Shown here one piece after another: positions 25,651 through 34,979 of a stretch of 64,000 nucleotides of DNA. The notes beneath the pieces were generated by a model. The model was not told the DNA's origin and searched no databases. It saw only the letters and a list, made by a program, of their open reading frames with translations. Where the stretch lies: assembly GCF_007830335.1 (NCBI RefSeq), contig NZ_VLKU01000012.1, forward strand, positions 1 to 64,000, read 5' to 3'. The translations under genes were made by a program, and so were the position numbers. Position 1 is the first letter of the stretch. Each line of letters opens with the position of its first letter. Origin of the DNA: Paracoccus sulfuroxidans (GTDB lineage: Bacteria; Pseudomonadota; Alphaproteobacteria; Rhodobacterales; Rhodobacteraceae).

Positions 25651-26655
25651 ATGTCCACACCGCCGTCCCCCCGCCTGCGCATCGGCTTCCTTCTGACGCC
25701 ACGCTTCACGCTATCGGCCTTCGCCACTTTCGTCGATGTGCTGCGCCTTGCCGCCGATGATGGCGACGGTTCGCGCCCGATCCGCTGCAGCTGGAAGGTG
25801 CTCTCGCATGACATGGCGCCGGTGCAATCCTCTTGCGGGATGCGGCTCGAGCCGGATGAGCGGATGGGCGACGTCAGCCAGTACGACTATATCGTCGTAG
25901 TCGGTGGGCTGATCGACGGCGGCCCCGGCCTCACGCCCGAACAGATCGCCTTCCTGCGCCGCGCGGCCGAGGCCAAGGTGCATCTGGGCGGGCTTTGCAC
26001 CGGCGTTTTCGCGCTGGCCCGGATCGGGTTGATGGACGGCTATCGCTGCTGCGTCAGCTGGTTCCATCACGAGGATTTTCTGGCCGAGTTCGAGAAGATG
26101 CGCCCCGTCTCGGACCAGATCTTCGTGGTCGACCGCGACCGCATCTCGTGCCCCGGCGGCGTCAGCGCCGCGCATCTAGCGGCCTTTCTGGTCGACCGGC
26201 ACATCGGGCGGGCGGCGGCGCGCAAAAGCCTCTCGATCCTGATCATTGATGAGGCCATGTCGGCGGATCGCCCCCAGCCCGGCCTGCCGCTGGAACTGTC
26301 GGCGCGCGATCCGCTGGTGCGCCGCGCCCTGCTGGCGATGCAGCAGAATCTGCACTCGCCCCTGCCGATTGCCCGCATCGCCCGCGATCTGGGCGTCGGA
26401 CGCCGCAAGCTCGAGCGGCATTTCAACGCCGATCTGGGCATTCCGCCTGCAGACGCCGCCATCCGCATCCGGCTGGCGCAGGCCCGCATGCTGCTGAGCC
26501 GGACCGACCGCACCGTCACGCGCATCGCCGAGGAAACCGGCTTCTGCGACGCCTCGCATCTGATCCGCGTCTTCCGCGAGGCCGAGGGCACGACGCCCGA
26601 CCTCTGGCGGCAGCAACCTCAGGCCGAGGATGAGGCCGCGCCGATGCCGATGTGA
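25651..26655 (+). CDS. GlxA-family (DJ-1/PfpI plus AraC) transcriptional regulator
   Basis: The 334-residue protein joins an N-terminal DJ-1/PfpI-like domain (IGFLLTPRFTLSAFATFVDVLRL; the nucleophile-elbow-like GLCTGVFALARIGLMDGY) to a C-terminal AraC double helix-turn-helix (PIARIARDLGVGRRKLERHF and VTRIAEETGFCDASHLIRVF). Relatives control choline, glycine-betaine, carnitine or arginine catabolism. The target here is unknown, since the neighbours are a polyamine operon upstream and a convergent chromate transporter. No Shine-Dalgarno is visible before the ATG at 25651; a TTG at 25621 is the alternative. Confidence 0.88.
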   Translation: MSTPPSPRLRIGFLLTPRFTLSAFATFVDVLRLAADDGDGSRPIRCSWKVLSHDMAPVQSSCGMRLEPDERMGDVSQYDYIVVVGGLIDGGPGLTPEQIAFLRRAAEAKVHLGGLCTGVFALARIGLMDGYRCCVSWFHHEDFLAEFEKMRPVSDQIFVVDRDRISCPGGVSAAHLAAFLVDRHIGRAAARKSLSILIIDEAMSADRPQPGLPLELSARDPLVRRALLAMQQNLHSPLPIARIARDLGVGRRKLERHFNADLGIPPADAAIRIRLAQARMLLSRTDRTVTRIAEETGFCDASHLIRVFREAEGTTPDLWRQQPQAEDEAAPMPM

Positions 26656-26658
26656 CGG

Positions 26659-27873
26659 CTAGCCCGTCAGGAACGCCAGCACGATGCCCCCGGCAGCCGC
26701 CATCAGCACGACCATCCAGGGTGGGGCTTTCCACATCATCAGCGCTATGAGACAGGCCAGTGCCAGCGCGAAATCCGGCATGCCAAAGACGGAACTGGTG
26801 AAGACCGGGCTGTAAAGCGCCGCGCCCAGAATGCCGACGACCGCCGCATTCGCGCCCTGCATTGCCGCTCCGGCGCGGGGCTGGCTGCGGAAGCGGCTCC
26901 AGAACGGCAGCACACCGATCAGCAGCAAGAACCCCGGCAGGAACACCGAGATCAACGCCAATGCCGCGCCCGCGATGCCATGGGGCGCGGGCCCAAGCAC
27001 CGCCCCCAGATAGGCGGCGAAGGTGAACAGCGGCCCCGGCACGGCCTGCGCCGCGCCATAGCCCGCCAGAAACTGGTCGGCCGAGACCCAGCCGGGTGCC
27101 ACGATCTCGGCCTGCAGAAGCGGCAGCACGACATGCCCGCCGCCAAAGACCAGCGCGCCCGCACGATAGAAGCGGTCCATCACCGCTACCCCCTGAGAGA
27201 GGCCCGCCAGAAGCGGCAGCCCCACCAGCAAGGCGGCAAAGAGGCCAAGCGCGACAATCGCCTGCGTTTTCGTCACTGGCATGCGGACCTGCCCGGGCGT
27301 CACCGCTGGCCCCGCAGGGATCAGCAGCAGCCCTGCCACCGCGCCCATCACAATCGCCCCCATCATGCCGACCGCGCCCGGCAGAAAGGCCAGCAGCACG
27401 ACTGCGCCCACCGCGATGCTTGCCCGCAACCGATCCGGGCAGAGGCTGCGCGCCATCCCCCAGACCGCCTGCGCGACAATCGCCACGGCCACGATCTTCA
27501 GCCCATGCAGCGCCCCCTGCCCGACCGGACCCGAGATCGCGCCCGCCGTCATCGCGAAAACCGTCAGCGCAAGGGCCGAAGGCAGGGTGAAGGCCAGAAA
27601 GGCCGCCAACGCCCCCAGCCAGCCCGCGCGCATCATCCCCAGTGCAAAGCCCGCCTGCGACGAGGCCGGCCCCGGCAGGAACTGGCACAGCGCGACCAGA
27701 TCTGCATAAGCCTGATCCGAAAGCCAGCGCCGTCGCAGGACCAGTTCATCGCGGAAATACCCCAGATGCGCGATGGGCCCGCCGAACGAGGTCAGGCCCA
27801 GCTTCAGAAACGCCCCGAAGACCTCAGCCGGAGTTCCTTCTGTCACAATCGGCTTGGCGCTCTCGGCTGGCAT
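26659..27873 (-). CDS. chrA: Chromate transporter ChrA (CHR family, two-domain)
   Basis: The roughly 404-residue inner-membrane protein contains two homologous CHR halves: the first with LGLTSFGGPIAHLGYFRDE and CQFLPGPASSQAGFALG, the second with LVFGGGHVVLPLLQAEIV and GYGAAQAVPGPLFTFAAYLG. Two-domain ChrA proteins export chromate, but many genomic copies are of untested substrate. GAGGAG precedes a double ATG (27876/27873); the second is better spaced. It lies on the same strand as bioR, 71 nt downstream of it, with only a weak hairpin between, so some read-through from the biotin operon is possible. Confidence 0.92.
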   Translation of the reverse strand: MPAESAKPIVTEGTPAEVFGAFLKLGLTSFGGPIAHLGYFRDELVLRRRWLSDQAYADLVALCQFLPGPASSQAGFALGMMRAGWLGALAAFLAFTLPSALALTVFAMTAGAISGPVGQGALHGLKIVAVAIVAQAVWGMARSLCPDRLRASIAVGAVVLLAFLPGAVGMMGAIVMGAVAGLLLIPAGPAVTPGQVRMPVTKTQAIVALGLFAALLVGLPLLAGLSQGVAVMDRFYRAGALVFGGGHVVLPLLQAEIVAPGWVSADQFLAGYGAAQAVPGPLFTFAAYLGAVLGPAPHGIAGAALALISVFLPGFLLLIGVLPFWSRFRSQPRAGAAMQGANAAVVGILGAALYSPVFTSSVFGMPDFALALACLIALMMWKAPPWMVVLMAAAGGIVLAFLTG

Positions 27874-27944
27874 CATCGCTCCTCGATCCCTGGTCATCGG
27901 GCGATTATGCCAGATCATATGCAGATTGCGTGACGGATGCGCCC

Positions 27945-28556
27945 TTACACCGTCAGGTTCAGTCGCTGCAGATGCCGCACCAGAATGGCCGAGGCGGATT
28001 TCGCATCCCGGCGCCGGATGGCGGCCATGATGCCGTGGTGATCCGCATCGATGCGCGGACGCCAGCGGTTGCGATAATGGATCAGGATATAGCGCGAGGC
28101 CGCGTTCTGCAGATTGTCGACGGATTCGACCAGACGCGGCATCTCGCAGCCCTCATAGATCTTGCTGTGGAAGGCGCGGTTATACTCTTCCCAGTCGAAG
28201 ATATTGTCGGCGCGGTCGCAGGCGTGGCGCAGCTCCTCGGCCTCGCGGATCTGCTGGGGCGTCAGATGCGGCACGGAATGCGCAAGCGCCATCGGCTCCA
28301 GCGCCAGACGCATCAGCTTCAGCTCCTTATGCGCCAAAGGGTCCAGCGGCGCGACCTGCACTCCGCGATGGGGCTGCGAGACGGCCAGACCCTTGGCGAC
28401 CAGCCGCAGCAGAGCCTCACGCGCGGGGACGTGGCTCACGCCGAATTCGGCGGCGATATAATCCTGACGCAGCTTTTCCCCGGCCAGCAGCTCGCCCCGC
28501 ACGATGCGGCGCGTCAGCTCGGCCGCGATCAGATCCGGTGAGGGCGTATACGCCAT
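27945..28556 (-). CDS. bioR: GntR-family regulator, probable biotin repressor BioR
   Basis: The 203-residue protein has an N-terminal GntR winged helix (QDYIAAEFGVSHVPAREALLRL) and a C-terminal all-helical FCD-type domain with candidate metal/ligand residues in DWEEYNRAFH and DADHHGIM. It is the last gene of the bioB-F-D-A-G-C cluster, starting 3 nt after the bioC stop. BioR is an alphaproteobacterial GntR-type repressor of biotin genes that binds sites of the form TTATCTATAA / TTATAGATAA. Matches to this site lie at bioB (33854-33863 and two more), so it should repress its own operon. The identity rests on context plus operator match. Confidence 0.85.
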   Translation of the reverse strand: MAYTPSPDLIAAELTRRIVRGELLAGEKLRQDYIAAEFGVSHVPAREALLRLVAKGLAVSQPHRGVQVAPLDPLAHKELKLMRLALEPMALAHSVPHLTPQQIREAEELRHACDRADNIFDWEEYNRAFHSKIYEGCEMPRLVESVDNLQNAASRYILIHYRNRWRPRIDADHHGIMAAIRRRDAKSASAILVRHLQRLNLTV

Positions 28557-28559
28557 GCC

Positions 28560-29321
28560 TCAGGCCCACTCCTTGCCGCGTGCAGCCCGGACCCGCCCCG
28601 GCTTGCGTGCCAGCAGATAGGAGGGACAATAGGTCAAAGTCAAATTCCCCCCAAGGTTCATCCGCGCCATCAGCGATTTCAGCGCGGAGGGGGCCATCTG
28701 CCCACCCTGCGCGCCATTCACCCCGGTCGCACGCAGATGGCCAAACAGCCCCTGCGCCGAGGCGAAGGTCAGCGTGATCGTCGCATCCCGTGCCCATAGG
28801 ATTTCCATCCCCTTGGGTAGGGCAGCGGCAAGGGCATTCGCATCACGATAAGAGGGCGCGCCTGCGGGCAGGCCCATCTGCGCCAGTTCGGGGAAGTTCC
28901 CCGGCCCGAAACCCGACAGCGCAATGACGCCCCCGGGACGCAGCACGGCGCAGAACCGGCGGATCAGCGCCTCGGGCTCGGGTAGCCATTGCAGCATCGA
29001 GGCGCTGGCGATCAGGTCCAGTTCCAGCGGCAGCGGCAGATGCGCGATATCGCCCGCCAGCACCTGCGGCGGCGCGGGGTATTGCAGATCCGGCAGCGGC
29101 GCTGACAGATCGTTCAGCCACAGCGCCTGAGGTTGCAGCGCCAGCAGGTCGCGGGTCAGAAATCCGGTGCCGTGACCGGCTTCCAGCAGGCGCGGATGGC
29201 GGGGCGTGACCGGCTCCAGCGCCTGAAACAGGGTCGCGGCGATCAGGCGCTGCGCCCGCGCCTCGGTGTCATAGCTCGGCAGATGCCGGGCAAAGGTCTG
29301 CGCGACGCGGGCCGAGGTCAT
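28560..29321 (-). CDS. bioC: Malonyl-[acyl-carrier protein] O-methyltransferase BioC
   Basis: BioC methylates malonyl-ACP so that fatty-acid synthesis can build the pimeloyl chain. The 253-residue product is a class I SAM methyltransferase with motif I LLEAGHGTGFLTRDLL, an acidic residue in LWLNDLSAP, ASASMLQWLPEPEALIRR (BioC-like post-I region) and VLRPGGVIALSGFGPGNFPEL. It overlaps bioG by four nucleotides (ATGA). GAGGTCTTCGC precedes the start. The partner esterase that removes the methyl group is the adjacent BioG. Confidence 0.9.
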   Translation of the reverse strand: MTSARVAQTFARHLPSYDTEARAQRLIAATLFQALEPVTPRHPRLLEAGHGTGFLTRDLLALQPQALWLNDLSAPLPDLQYPAPPQVLAGDIAHLPLPLELDLIASASMLQWLPEPEALIRRFCAVLRPGGVIALSGFGPGNFPELAQMGLPAGAPSYRDANALAAALPKGMEILWARDATITLTFASAQGLFGHLRATGVNGAQGGQMAPSALKSLMARMNLGGNLTLTYCPSYLLARKPGRVRAARGKEWA

Positions 29322-29923
29322 GCGAAGACCTCATCCCAGCTTCGCCACATCGGGAAGGGGTTGTGGCCGCTGTCGTGCCAGTCGATGGGTCGCCCGGCCC
29401 AGCCAGCGGTCATGGCCGCATGGGTGAAAATGCGATCACGCTTTCCGGCATGGATGCGGTCGAAGGGCGGAATGTCTGGGGCCTGCCGTCCCCGCAAAAG
29501 GTCGAGTTCCTGCGCCAGCGCAGCGAAATCGAGATCAGGCGGCAAGGTGCATCCCGCACGGCGGGCAAAGCGAGCCATGCCCTCGGGTGTCACAGCGGCC
29601 TGCGTTGAGGCATAGATTTCGGGCGCGATGCCCAGCGTCTCATGCGCCGCAAATGGCGTACCGCAGACGGCGACCGAGCGTTCCGGCGCGATCTGGCCCC
29701 AAATCCGCGCGGCCACGCCGACGCCCAGCGAATAGGCCAGCAGCCTGAACCGCCGCCAGGGCGCGATCAGCGCCAGCGGCAGCGCCTCATCGCGGTAATC
29801 ATCCAGCAGCAGCACATCGCCCCTGCCCGCCAAATGGGCGAAGGGCATCGCCCCCACCGCCCAGCCGGACAGGACCAGCGTCAGCTCTCGCCCCCCGTCG
29901 CGCCGCAGCCATTGCGCGCGCAT
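29318..29923 (-). CDS. bioG: Pimeloyl-ACP methyl ester esterase BioG
   Basis: BioG is the alternative to BioH: it cleaves pimeloyl-ACP methyl ester to end the BioC pathway. The 201-residue product has the DUF452/BioG pattern: LTLVLSGWAVGAMPF near the start, the serine nucleophile in RLLAYSLGVGVAAR, SVAVCGTPFAAHETLGIAPE and a C-terminal GHNPFPMWRSW with a histidine. The start overlaps the bioA stop and the end overlaps the bioC start, so it is translationally coupled on both sides. Confidence 0.9.
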   Translation of the reverse strand: MRAQWLRRDGGRELTLVLSGWAVGAMPFAHLAGRGDVLLLDDYRDEALPLALIAPWRRFRLLAYSLGVGVAARIWGQIAPERSVAVCGTPFAAHETLGIAPEIYASTQAAVTPEGMARFARRAGCTLPPDLDFAALAQELDLLRGRQAPDIPPFDRIHAGKRDRIFTHAAMTAGWAGRPIDWHDSGHNPFPMWRSWDEVFA

Positions 29924-31206
29924 CAGAGGCCCCGCGCGATGGTCAGCATCGCGTGTGCGATCTGCGAGACCTGCCCGGGCGGCGTGATCAGCGGCGGCAT
30001 GGCGTAAAGCAGCCTGCCGAAGGGCCGCAGCCAGACGCCGGTCTCGGCGCAGAAGGCGTGGACACGGGCCATGGGCAGGGGCGCGCGCATCTCGATCACG
30101 CCAATCGCACCAAGAACGCGCAGGTCGGCCGCGCCTGCGAAATCCCGCGCCGGGGCCAGTTCGCCCTGCAACTGCGCGCCGATGCGGCGGGCCTCAGCCG
30201 CCCAGTCGCGCGTGCCCCACAGGTCCAGCGCCGCGCCCGCGACGGCGCAGGCCAGCGGATTGCCCATGAAGGTGGGCCCGTGCATCAGCGCCGCAGGGCT
30301 GCCCTGCCCGATCATCTGCGCGACCCTGCCGCTGGCGATGGTGGCCGCAAAGCTCATCATGCCGCCGGTCAGCGCTTTCCCGAGGCAGAGGATGTCCGGC
30401 ACCACGCCCGCGTGTTCCATGCCGAAGGTCGCGCCGGTGCGCCCGAAAGCCGTCGCGATCTCATCGAAGATCAGCAGGATGTCGAACTGGTCGCAAAGCG
30501 CGCGCAGCCCCCGCAGATAGGCGGGATGATAGAAACGCATGCCGCCCGCGCCCTGCACGACAGGCTCGATGATGAAGGCGGCGATCTGCGGGCCGTGGCG
30601 GGCAAACAGCGCCTCGACCGCGCCAAGGCCGTTTTGCGCCGGGTCCTCGGTCCAGTCGGCGTTAAAGGCGACGGGCGGCATGGGCACGAAATGCTGCGCG
30701 CTGATCGCCGCGCCGAAGTGGCTGTGCATGCCATTGTCGGGGTCACAAAGGCTCATCGCCTTCCAGGTGTCGCCGTGATAGCCGCCGCGCGCGGTGGCCA
30801 GGCTGGTGCGCGCGGGGTTCCCTGCAGCGATCTGCGCCTGCACGGCCATCTTGACCGCCACCTCGACCGCGACCGAGCCGCTGTCGGCGTAAAACACCCG
30901 GTCCAAACCGTCCGGCAGCAGCGCCACCAGCTTGCGCGTCAGCTCGGTCGCCGGGTGATGCGTCAGCCCGCCGAACATGACATGTGGCATCCGGTCCGCC
31001 TGCGCCTTCAGCGCAGCGACCAGAGGCGCGGGCGCATGGCCATAGGCCGCGCACCACCACGAGGACATGGCGTCGATCATCCGCCGCCCGTCCGACAGAT
31101 GCAGCCAGATGCCCTCGGCTCGCTCGACCAGATGCATGGGCTGCGGCTGGGTCATGGCGGTATAGGGGTGCCAGATGTGGCGGCGGTCGATGGCGAGCGC
31201 ATCCAT
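29923..31206 (-). CDS. bioA: Adenosylmethionine-8-amino-7-oxononanoate aminotransferase
   Basis: BioA is a PLP enzyme that aminates 8-amino-7-oxononanoate to diaminopelargonate with SAM as amino donor. The 427-residue product begins MDALAIDRRHIWHPYTAMTQ and has MSSWWCAAYGHAP, the glycine-rich PLP loop near DSGSVAVEVAVKMA, RGGYHGDTWKAMSL, LLIFDEIATAFGRTG (PLP aspartate) and CLGKALTGGMMSFAATIAS with the Schiff-base lysine. The ATG at 31206 overlaps the bioD stop. The reading frame runs on much further upstream, but only as the other frame of bioD. Confidence 0.96.
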   Translation of the reverse strand: MDALAIDRRHIWHPYTAMTQPQPMHLVERAEGIWLHLSDGRRMIDAMSSWWCAAYGHAPAPLVAALKAQADRMPHVMFGGLTHHPATELTRKLVALLPDGLDRVFYADSGSVAVEVAVKMAVQAQIAAGNPARTSLATARGGYHGDTWKAMSLCDPDNGMHSHFGAAISAQHFVPMPPVAFNADWTEDPAQNGLGAVEALFARHGPQIAAFIIEPVVQGAGGMRFYHPAYLRGLRALCDQFDILLIFDEIATAFGRTGATFGMEHAGVVPDILCLGKALTGGMMSFAATIASGRVAQMIGQGSPAALMHGPTFMGNPLACAVAGAALDLWGTRDWAAEARRIGAQLQGELAPARDFAGAADLRVLGAIGVIEMRAPLPMARVHAFCAETGVWLRPFGRLLYAMPPLITPPGQVSQIAHAMLTIARGL

Positions 31207-31826
31207 CACAGGGCCTCGCGGATGGCGGTCAGGTCGATGGCACGGAAGGCGGCGGCCAGCGCTTCGCAGGTCAGCAACGCCAGGCGCGGCAGGCGTCCCA
31301 GACTGCGCAACTGCCCCATCCGGCAGATGATCCCCTGACTGTCCGCCACCTCGTCGCCCACAAAGGCGATGCCAAGAATGGGCACGCCGCGCTGGCGCAG
31401 CGCCTCGATTGTCATCAGGCTGTGGTTGATCGTCCCCAGCCCCGTGCGGGCCACGATGATGACGGGGGCCTGCCAGCGCGCCATCTGATCGGCGAAGGTA
31501 AAGCCCTCGCGCAGCGGCACCAGTGCCCCGCCCGCGCCCTCGACTACCAGCGGACCTGCGGTCTGCGGCAGGTCCAGCGCGCCGGGTTCGATCACCACCC
31601 CTTCGCGCGCGGCGGACAGATGGGGCGAGGCAGGCAGGCTTAACCGATAGGCCTCGGGCAGGCAGGGGCACCCGGTCAGGCGGGCAACGGTGTCGCTGTC
31701 GGTCTCTTCCTCGAGCCCCGATTGGACCGGCTTCCAATAGGTCGCACCAAGGGCCTGCACCAGCCCGGCCGAGAAGACCGTCTTGCCAATGCCCGTATCC
31801 GTGCCGGTCACGATCACCGCGCTCAT
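31206..31826 (-). CDS. bioD: ATP-dependent dethiobiotin synthetase
   Basis: BioD closes the ureido ring of dethiobiotin from diaminopelargonate, CO2 and ATP. The 206-residue product starts with the P-loop VIVTGTDTGIGKTVFSAGLV, then WKPVQSGLE and VVEGAGGALVPL, all characteristic. AAGGGGCTACAG precedes the start, which overlaps the bioF stop (ATGA). Length is close to the family norm. Confidence 0.95.
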   Translation of the reverse strand: MSAVIVTGTDTGIGKTVFSAGLVQALGATYWKPVQSGLEEETDSDTVARLTGCPCLPEAYRLSLPASPHLSAAREGVVIEPGALDLPQTAGPLVVEGAGGALVPLREGFTFADQMARWQAPVIIVARTGLGTINHSLMTIEALRQRGVPILGIAFVGDEVADSQGIICRMGQLRSLGRLPRLALLTCEALAAAFRAIDLTAIREAL

Positions 31827-32956
31827 CTGTAGCCCCTTTCCTTCAGATCGCCGATCAGTGCGAACAGCGCATCGATGTCATCCCGCGTCACGTTTCCGGT
31901 GACCGAGATCCGTAGCCGGGCCGAGCCTTTGGGCACGGTCGGCGGGCGGATGGCGCGGATGTCGAAACCCTCTGCCTGCAGGGCCGCCGCTGCCCTCAGG
32001 GCGGGCTGGTCGTCTCCAATTACCAGCGGCAGGATCTGGCTTTCCGGCAGCGAAAGGCCCAGCCCCCTCCCCGCCATATGGGCATGGGCGCGCAACGCCG
32101 CCGCCTGCGCGATACAGGCCGGGTTGCCCTGAAGATGCGCGATCACCGCGCGCATGGACGCCGCCATCAGGGGCGAGGGCGCGGTCGCGAAGACGAAGGG
32201 TCGGGCGCGATTGACCAGCGTCTGAACCAGCACGCGGTCGGCGCAGATCAGCGCCCCGCTGCCGCCCAGAGCCTTGCCGCAGGTGTGCAGCGCGACCATC
32301 GCCACATCTGTAAGCCTCGCCCCATGCCCCTGCCCAAGGGGGCCGTAAAGCCCGGTCGAATGCGCCTCATCCAGCACCAGCACCGCCTCCTCGGCCCGCG
32401 CGAGCGCGGCGAAATCCGCTAGCGGGGCAAGATCGCCCTCCATCGAATAGACGGTTTCCAGCGCAATCCAGACCCGCCCGCGCCCGCCCGAGGCACGCCA
32501 CTCGGCAATCATCGCCCGCGCATGCTCGACGTCATTGTGGCGAAAGCCCGCGACATGCGCCGGGCCAAGGCGCATCCCCTCATGCGCGCTGGCGTGGATC
32601 AGCGCGTCATGCAGGACCAGATCACCCGCCATCGGCAGGCTGGAGAAAATCGCCTGATTGGCCTGAAAACCGCCGCCCATGAAAAGCGCGGCCTCGGTCC
32701 CGAAGAAGCGGGCGGCCTCGGCCTCCAGCGCCTCATGCTCGGGGTGATTGCCGCGCAAAAGCCGCGAGCCCGCCGCCCCCACCGGCACGCCCCGCGCCAG
32801 AGCCTCGGCCATGGCGCGGCGCAAAAACTCGGACCCGGCCAGCCCCAGATAGTCGTTCGAGGCGAAATCGCGCCCCCGCGCCGGGGCCAGTTGGCGCAAG
32901 CGTCCCCGGGTCTCCAGCGCCTGCAGCCGCTCGGCGTGGCGCAGAAAGGCCGTCAC
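31823..32956 (-). CDS. bioF: 8-amino-7-oxononanoate synthase
   Basis: BioF condenses pimeloyl-ACP with alanine. The 377-residue PLP enzyme has [59 protein letters not shown] (PLP aspartate and histidine) and [13 protein letters not shown] with the Schiff-base lysine. The start is inferred as the GTG at 32956: it overlaps the bioB stop (GTGA), GGAAGAG lies upstream, and the sequence before it is simply the bioB frame. Confidence 0.94.
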   Translation of the reverse strand: MTAFLRHAERLQALETRGRLRQLAPARGRDFASNDYLGLAGSEFLRRAMAEALARGVPVGAAGSRLLRGNHPEHEALEAEAARFFGTEAALFMGGGFQANQAIFSSLPMAGDLVLHDALIHASAHEGMRLGPAHVAGFRHNDVEHARAMIAEWRASGGRGRVWIALETVYSMEGDLAPLADFAALARAEEAVLVLDEAHSTGLYGPLGQGHGARLTDVAMVALHTCGKALGGSGALICADRVLVQTLVNRARPFVFATAPSPLMAASMRAVIAHLQGNPACIAQAAALRAHAHMAGRGLGLSLPESQILPLVIGDDQPALRAAAALQAEGFDIRAIRPPTVPKGSARLRISVTGNVTRDDIDALFALIGDLKERGYR

Positions 32957-33882
32957 GCCAGCTCTTCCGCCATCAGGCCCAGCTTCTGGAACAGTTGCGC
33001 ATCCTTGGCGGCGTCGGGGTTGTCGGCGGTCAAGAGCGTGTCGCCAATGAAGATCGAATTCGCGCCCGCAAAGAAGCACATCGCCTGCAATTCATCCGAC
33101 ATCTCGCTGCGTCCGGCCGACAGGCGAACGTAGGATGCCGGCGCAAGGATGCGGGCGGTGGCGATGGTGCGCACCATCTCGATCGGGTCCAGCGGGGTCA
33201 CGTCGGCCAGAGGCGTGTCGGCCATGCGCATCAGCATGTTGATCGGGATGGATTTCGGCGGCTCGGGCAGATCGGTCAGCGTCTGCAGCATCGAGACGCG
33301 GTCCTCGGCCGTCTCGCCCATGCCGATGATCCCGCCCGAGCAGACGTTGATCCCCGCCTGCCGCACCAGCTCCAGCGTCTCCAGCCGGTCGGTGAAACTG
33401 CGGGTGGTGATGATCGAGGGGTAGAAGCTCTCGGAGGTGTCGATATTGTGGTTGTAGTAATCCAGCCCCGCCGCCTTCAGACGGACCACCTGATCGCATT
33501 CAAGCATGCCAAGGGTCATGCAGGTCTCCAGCCCCATGGCCTTCACGCCTTCGATCATGGCGATGACGGCGGGCATGTCGCGCTCCTTGGGCGAGCGCCA
33601 GGCCGCGCCCATGCAATAGCGCGTGGCCCCCGCGTCCTTGGCCTTCCGCGCCTCGGCCAGAACGCGCTGCACCTCCATCAGTTTCGAGGCCCCCAACGTC
33701 GAGCCATTGCGCGCCGATTGCGCGCAATAGGCGCAATCCTCGGGGCAGCCGCCGGTCTTGATCGACAGCAGCTTGGCACATTGGATGCGGTTGGGGTCGA
33801 AGTTCTGCCGATGCACGGTCTGCGCCTGCCAGAGCAGATCCATCAACGGAAGATTATAGATAACATCGGCTTTGGTCTGCAT
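32953..33882 (-). CDS. bioB: Biotin synthase
   Basis: BioB is a radical-SAM enzyme that inserts sulfur into dethiobiotin. The 309-residue product has the [4Fe-4S] cluster motif [45 protein letters not shown] and [10 protein letters not shown], and ends in the region with the [2Fe-2S] arginine ([14 protein letters not shown]). The ATG at 33882 follows AGGGGGCGAT; the TTG 11 codons upstream is rejected. It is the first gene of the biotin operon. A perfect BioR-type box overlaps codons 7-10. Confidence 0.96.
   Translation of the reverse strand: MQTKADVIYNLPLMDLLWQAQTVHRQNFDPNRIQCAKLLSIKTGGCPEDCAYCAQSARNGSTLGASKLMEVQRVLAEARKAKDAGATRYCMGAAWRSPKERDMPAVIAMIEGVKAMGLETCMTLGMLECDQVVRLKAAGLDYYNHNIDTSESFYPSIITTRSFTDRLETLELVRQAGINVCSGGIIGMGETAEDRVSMLQTLTDLPEPPKSIPINMLMRMADTPLADVTPLDPIEMVRTIATARILAPASYVRLSAGRSEMSDELQAMCFFAGANSIFIGDTLLTADNPDAAKDAQLFQKLGLMAEELA
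33854..33863. promoter_or_regulatory. BioR box inside the bioB coding start
   Basis: The sequence TTATAGATAA is a perfect palindromic match to the known alphaproteobacterial BioR site. It lies 20-29 nt into the bioB reading frame (minus strand TTATCTATAA, coding within VIYN), so it would block elongation or a downstream-reaching initiation complex. Confidence 0.8.
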
Positions 33883-33944
33883 ATCGCCCCCTGTTCGCTG
33901 CGGTGAAGCAGACAAGGCGAGAGGACGAAGCTCAATTCCGCAAA

Positions 33945-33954
33945 CTATCTATGA
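33945..33954. promoter_or_regulatory. Second BioR-like box upstream of bioB
   Basis: CTATCTATGA matches 8 of 10 positions of TTATCTATAA and lies 63 nt upstream of the bioB start codon, in the presumed promoter region. I could not assign -35 and -10 elements with confidence. Confidence 0.55.
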
Positions 33955-34046
33955 TCGAGGATCAGCAGGAATGATGATTGACCGCTGTTTTCAATGGATA
34001 TTTCAGGGAGGCCGGTGACGACGCGCCGCAAGGTCAGCGTCATCAA

Positions 34047-34056
34047 CTATCTATAA
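34047..34056. promoter_or_regulatory. Third BioR-like box at the LysR gene end
   Basis: CTATCTATAA matches 9 of 10 positions. It overlaps the stop codon of the LysR gene, about 165 nt upstream of the bioB start. It may be an auxiliary site for looping, or a chance match in the YR-stop codons. Confidence 0.45.
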
Positions 34057-34979
34057 TCCATATCTCGATCCGAAATCCTCACGATCCGGCTGCCGCCCTT
34101 CGACCCGTCCGAGGAGCGCAGCGCCAGCAGCAAGGCCTCCAGCGCGGGCGTCCGCAGGTGCCGGTGATAGACCGCGTGGATGTCCGACAAGGGCGGGTCC
34201 GGCGCGATCTGGCGAAAGACCAGCGGCCCGGCGGTCAGCCGCGCGATCCCGGCGGGCACGATGCTGACGCCAAACCCGGCGGCGACAAGGCTGGGGATGG
34301 ATTGCGCGTCGATGATCTGCTGCGAGACCTTCAGCTGGAACCGCCCGCCGGTCAGCAGCGATTGGATATAGGCCGCAAAATCCGAGCTGTCGGGGCGCAG
34401 GATGATATGGGTCTCGCCCCGCAACTCATCGATCGAGACCGTGGCCTTGCCGCCCAGCGGATGCCCCTCGGGCAGCAGGACCACCAGCTCCTCCTGCCAG
34501 GCAAGCGTGTGGGTCAGATCGTCATGCGCGGGTGCAGATCGGTTGAAGCTGACGTCCAGCCGCCCGCTGACCAGATCGCTGACCTGCAGGGCGGGCGATT
34601 TCTCGTGCAGGCGCACGGTGATGCCCGGATATTCGGCGCTGAAGCGCATCAGCAGATCCGCCAGACCAGAGCGCAGGATCGATCCGGTGGTGCCGATATC
34701 CAGTTGTCCCTGCCGCCCCGACTGCGCCTCGTGAATTTCCAGCAGGGCGCGGTCGTGCTGGGCCAGTATGGTGCGGGCGCGCCGCTCGAAGCTCGCGCCC
34801 GCTGCGGTCAGGGCAATCTTGCGGCTGCTGCGGTCGAAAAGCTCGGCCCCGATTTCCCGCTCAAGCGATTGAATTTGCAGGCTCAGCGGCGGTTGCGACA
34901 TGTTCAGTCGCACGGCGGCCCGGGTGAAGTTCAGCTCTTCCGCCAGAACGACGAAACACTGCAGTTGCCGCATTCTCAT
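34047..34979 (-). CDS. LysR-family transcriptional regulator
   Basis: The 310-residue protein has an N-terminal LysR helix-turn-helix (LNFTRAAVRLNMSQPPLSLQIQSLEREIGAELFDR) and a periplasmic-binding-protein-like effector domain (GQLDIGTTGSILRSGL, LVAAGFGVSIVPAGIARL). It diverges from dctA with a 116-nt gap, so by the usual rule for this family it probably regulates dctA, perhaps in response to a dicarboxylate. No good ribosome binding site is visible. Its last codons contain a BioR-like box belonging to the downstream bio promoter region. Confidence 0.92.
   Translation of the reverse strand: MRMRQLQCFVVLAEELNFTRAAVRLNMSQPPLSLQIQSLEREIGAELFDRSSRKIALTAAGASFERRARTILAQHDRALLEIHEAQSGRQGQLDIGTTGSILRSGLADLLMRFSAEYPGITVRLHEKSPALQVSDLVSGRLDVSFNRSAPAHDDLTHTLAWQEELVVLLPEGHPLGGKATVSIDELRGETHIILRPDSSDFAAYIQSLLTGGRFQLKVSQQIIDAQSIPSLVAAGFGVSIVPAGIARLTAGPLVFRQIAPDPPLSDIHAVYHRHLRTPALEALLLALRSSDGSKGGSRIVRISDRDMDYR

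Noticed and set aside
26659..27876. ChrA as an arsenic or heavy-metal resistance island together with the ArsR-type gene
   Set aside because: The ArsR-type gene is 10 kb away, lacks the metal-binding cysteines and belongs to an SRPBCC unit; no ars or mer genes are present.
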